This document shows, piece by piece, positions 4,368 through 6,537 of a stretch of 6,537 nt of DNA. The notes below the pieces were generated by a model. The model was not told the DNA's origin. It made no database searches and saw only the letters and a list, made by a program, of their open reading frames with translations. Both the position numbers and the translations under genes were made by a program. The stretch is from assembly GCA_947487925.1 (NCBI GenBank), contig CANLCA010000171.1, forward strand, positions 1-6,537. The letters run 5' to 3'. Position 1 is the stretch's first letter. Each line of letters opens with the position of its first letter. This stretch comes from Verrucomicrobiales bacterium. Its GTDB lineage: Bacteria; Verrucomicrobiota; Verrucomicrobiia; Limisphaerales; F1-80-MAGS106.

Positions 4368-6537
4368 ATGCTGCCCGATCCGAAAAACCATGACCCCGGT
4401 CTCGATCGGCTTTTTTTTAAGCCTCTCCCACGCGATTCTCGTCCCGCCCTCCGGGGATGGCTGCGAGGGTTGATTTTGTGGGTGATCCTTGAAGGAACGG
4501 GTTGGTTTTGGTTGTGCGCCGCGGCGGCAGACAAAGTCAGTTACAATCGGGAAGTTCGCCCTATTTTTGCTGATAATTGTTACAACTGCCATGGACCTGA
4601 CCAGGCCAAGCGCAAGGCCGGACTTCGATTGGATCAAAGGGTGGGCGCCACTGCTAAATTGGATTCGGGGGATTTCGCGATCGTTCCGGGTGATCCGTCC
4701 AAGAGCAAGCTTCTGCATTTGGTGTCGACGGATGATGCGGATGATCGTATGCCACCCGCGAAGACCGGGAAGCGGTTGAGCAAGGTCCAGGTGGACACGT
4801 TGTCGCGGTGGATCCGTGAGGGTGCCGAGTGGGAGTCGCATTGGGCTTACATCGCGCCCGAGCGTCCACAGGTGCCTGCGGTTGAAAAAGCCGGCTGGGC
4901 ACGGAACAACATCGATCACTTTGTGCTCGCGAGGCTGGAGAAGGAGAAGTTGCCACCTTCGCCCGAGGCGGATCGGCGCACGCTGGCGCGCCGGGCTTCG
5001 TTCGATTTGACGGGGTTGCCGCCGACGGCTGAGGAAGTCGACCGTTTCCTGGCGGACAAAAGGCCTGAGGCTTATGAGAAACTGTTGGACAAGCTGATGG
5101 CGTCCGAGGCGTACGGCGAACGGATGGCGATCCAGTGGCTCGACCTCGCGCGGTTTGCGGATTCGGACGGGTATCACGCCGACATCCAGCGGTCCATGTG
5201 GCAGTACAGGGATTATGTCATCGGTGCCTTCAACAAGAACCTTCCTTACGACCGTTTCATCGTGGAACAGCTCGCCGGGGACCTTCTGGAAAAACCGACC
5301 CTGGACCAACGCATCGCCACGGCATTCAATCGCAATGGCATGTCAAGCACCGAAGGCGGGGCGGATCCGGACGAGTACATGAACAAGTACGTCACGGACA
5401 GGGTGAACACGTTCGGGACGGTGTTTCTGGGGTCTACCATCCAGTGCGCAGAGTGCCACAACCACAAGTATGATCCTTTCACACAGCGCGAGTATTACCA
5501 GCTTTACGATTTCTTTAACCGGGTTCCGGAGAAGGGACTTGATGCCGATCCCGCCCCCCCGTTCGTGAAGGTGCCAGTGGGGCAACAAGCGGCGTTGTTC
5601 GAGAAGGCTCGCTCCGTGGCGGACGCTAAGGCGGCGGAGCACAAACCCAAGGTCGAGATGGCTCAACCCGAATGGGACCGCGCGCAGGAGGTTTGGGAGA
5701 GAAAACTTCAGGACGCGGCGGCGGCGACCGAAGGGTTCAAGCTTGGCGAGTGGAGCAGCGTGGGGCCGTTCGAAGCGAGCTCAGGGACGGAGGCGTTCAA
5801 AACAGAATTTGGTCCCGAGAAGGATGCAGAGGCCTCCAAGACTTACATGGACGGCAAGCTGGAGTGGAAGAAGCGGCCGGGTTGGAAGGATGGAAAGGCC
5901 CAGGAATTAAAGGGGATGAAAGCGGCGACCTATCTTTTCAGGCGGATCACGGCCGAGACCAAGAAGTCCGTCACCCTTTACCTGGGCAGCGACGATGCCC
6001 TGCGGGTTTGGCTCAATGGAAAGGATGTTTTTTCGAAAGACATCAACCGAGGAGTCGCGGCAAATCAGGAGTCGGTCCAGGTGGAATTGTCACCCGGAGA
6101 AAACCGTTTGTTGCTGAAAGTGGTCAATTACGACGGTGCGTACGCCTACTATTTTTCGACCGACAAGGAAGTCGGGGACGAGAAGATGGTCAAGCTACGG
6201 GAGTTGGCGAAAGTGGATCGAGGGCAGCGCAAGCCGGAGCAAGTGGCGGAGATTCGGCAAGCCTTTCGGGAGCGAGAAGTTCCAGAGGTTAAAAAGCTCG
6301 CGGAAGAGCTGGCTGACCTGAGAAAGCGGCAAGCGGACATCGACAAGTCGATCGCGACCATCCGGGTGATGGAAGACATGACAAAGCCCCGGGAGAGCTA
6401 CATCCGGGTCCGCGGTGACTACAGGAGCAAAGGGGAGGTGGTTTCCGCGGGGGTTCCGACGAGCGCGTTGCCTCCGTTGGAAACTCTGGGTCGCACGAAC
6501 CGCTTGGATTTGGCCGAATGGCTGGTTCATCGCAAAC
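4368..6537 (+). CDS. Planctomycete-type cytochrome c (PSCyt1) + DUF1549 (PSCyt2) + DUF1553 (PSD1) protein, C-terminus beyond window
   Basis: The frame is open from ATG 4368 to the right edge, giving 723 residues. A charged leader (1-33) ending in RGWLRG is followed by a hydrophobic segment (about 34-54, ending LCAAAA), so the protein is probably exported. PSCyt1 follows: REVRPIFADN, a heme-c site C71-Y-N-C74-H75, and a likely distal ligand Met128 in DRMPPAKTG. DUF1549 covers about 178-385 and includes a second CxxCH, C360-A-E-C363-H364, in the family's usual CHNHKYDP context. Residues about 455-600 form a beta-sandwich-like insert (LGSDDALRVWLNGKDV, GENRLLLKVVN). A charged helical, probably coiled-coil stretch spans 603-668. 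DUF1553 begins near 670 (RESYIRVRGDY; RLDLAEWLVHRK), and its remainder is missing. Such proteins are abundant in Planctomycetota and Verrucomicrobiota, often beside DUF1501 or sulfatase genes. Their biochemical function is not established; a role in breakdown of complex polysaccharides is commonly proposed. Confidence 0.94.
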   Translation, partial: MLPDPKNHDPGLDRLFFKPLPRDSRPALRGWLRGLILWVILEGTGWFWLCAAAADKVSYNREVRPIFADNCYNCHGPDQAKRKAGLRLDQRVGATAKLDSGDFAIVPGDPSKSKLLHLVSTDDADDRMPPAKTGKRLSKVQVDTLSRWIREGAEWESHWAYIAPERPQVPAVEKAGWARNNIDHFVLARLEKEKLPPSPEADRRTLARRASFDLTGLPPTAEEVDRFLADKRPEAYEKLLDKLMASEAYGERMAIQWLDLARFADSDGYHADIQRSMWQYRDYVIGAFNKNLPYDRFIVEQLAGDLLEKPTLDQRIATAFNRNGMSSTEGGADPDEYMNKYVTDRVNTFGTVFLGSTIQCAECHNHKYDPFTQREYYQLYDFFNRVPEKGLDADPAPPFVKVPVGQQAALFEKARSVADAKAAEHKPKVEMAQPEWDRAQEVWERKLQDAAAATEGFKLGEWSSVGPFEASSGTEAFKTEFGPEKDAEASKTYMDGKLEWKKRPGWKDGKAQELKGMKAATYLFRRITAETKKSVTLYLGSDDALRVWLNGKDVFSKDINRGVAANQESVQVELSPGENRLLLKVVNYDGAYAYYFSTDKEVGDEKMVKLRELAKVDRGQRKPEQVAEIRQAFREREVPEVKKLAEELADLRKRQADIDKSIATIRVMEDMTKPRESYIRVRGDYRSKGEVVSAGVPTSALPPLETLGRTNRLDLAEWLVHRK
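4375..4418 (+). terminator. Intrinsic-terminator-like hairpin and T8 tract inside the predicted 5' coding region
   Basis: CCGATC (4375-4380) and GATCGG (4404-4409) are perfect inverted repeats, followed by one C and eight T residues (4411-4418). The 23-base loop can form a small inner hairpin, GAC (4392-4394) with GTC (4399-4401). It lies about 50 bases after the methyltransferase stop, where an operon terminator would be expected, but it falls within codons 3-17 of the next gene as called. The stem is short and the loop long, so a functional terminator is uncertain. Confidence 0.35.

Noticed and set aside
4224..5309. Minus-strand open frame of 361 codons across the methyltransferase end and the PSCyt gene
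   Set aside because: It is antisense to the heme-motif and DUF1549 coding sequence and shows no family motifs. Its length is explained by GC-rich codon bias on the opposite strand.
5672..6292. Plus-strand open frame of 206 codons in an alternative frame
   Set aside because: It is a shifted frame inside the PSCyt1/DUF1549/DUF1553 gene, Gly/Arg-rich, with no domain. The main frame is continuous through this region.
1..6537. Search by eye for tRNA/rRNA genes, CRISPR arrays, insertion sequences and long repeats
   Set aside because: Almost all of the window is explained by five protein genes. No repeated spacers, transposase motifs, terminal inverted repeats or RNA-gene signatures were seen.

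Overview
The window is a gene-dense, GC-rich piece of bacterial chromosome carrying five protein genes, two of them cut by the window edges. The best taxonomic clue is the gene at the right edge: it combines a planctomycete-type cytochrome c (PSCyt1), a DUF1549/PSCyt2 domain and the beginning of a DUF1553/PSD1 domain. This architecture is greatly expanded in Planctomycetota and Verrucomicrobiota. A Bacteroidetes-like form of aminopeptidase P and a beta-lactamase-fold serine hydrolase with a beta-rich tail fit the same group, and I favour Verrucomicrobiota. This is inference from protein families, because no marker gene is present.

Layout: (1) On the minus strand, 1041 down to the left edge, is the first 347 residues of an aminopeptidase P (M24B). 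(2) A 149-bp divergent intergenic region (1042-1190) must hold promoters for both directions, but no clear -35/-10 pair is visible. (3) On the plus strand are three closely spaced complete genes: an exported SxxK serine hydrolase (1191-2687), a short-chain dehydrogenase/reductase (2719-3468) and a TrmN6/YfiC-like N6-adenine methyltransferase (3475-4323). Gaps of 31 and 6 bp suggest co-transcription. (4) After 44 bp, the PSCyt1-DUF1549-DUF1553 protein starts at 4368 and runs off the right edge. No stretch over 300 bases lacks a gene. No RNA gene, CRISPR array, insertion sequence or long repeat was seen.

How the genes work together: no pathway is evident. Aminopeptidase P handles N-terminal X-Pro peptides. 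The serine hydrolase is an exported esterase/peptidase-type enzyme of unknown substrate. The reductase is a generic NADP(H)-type SDR. The methyltransferase probably modifies RNA. The cytochrome-domain protein belongs to the exported polysaccharide/sulfatase-associated repertoire of this phylum. The plus-strand cluster looks like an ordinary mixed operon.

The most unusual non-coding signal is a hairpin followed by eight T residues at 4375-4418. It resembles an intrinsic terminator but lies inside the predicted first codons of the cytochrome-domain gene. I did not find convincing evidence of a new multi-gene system.
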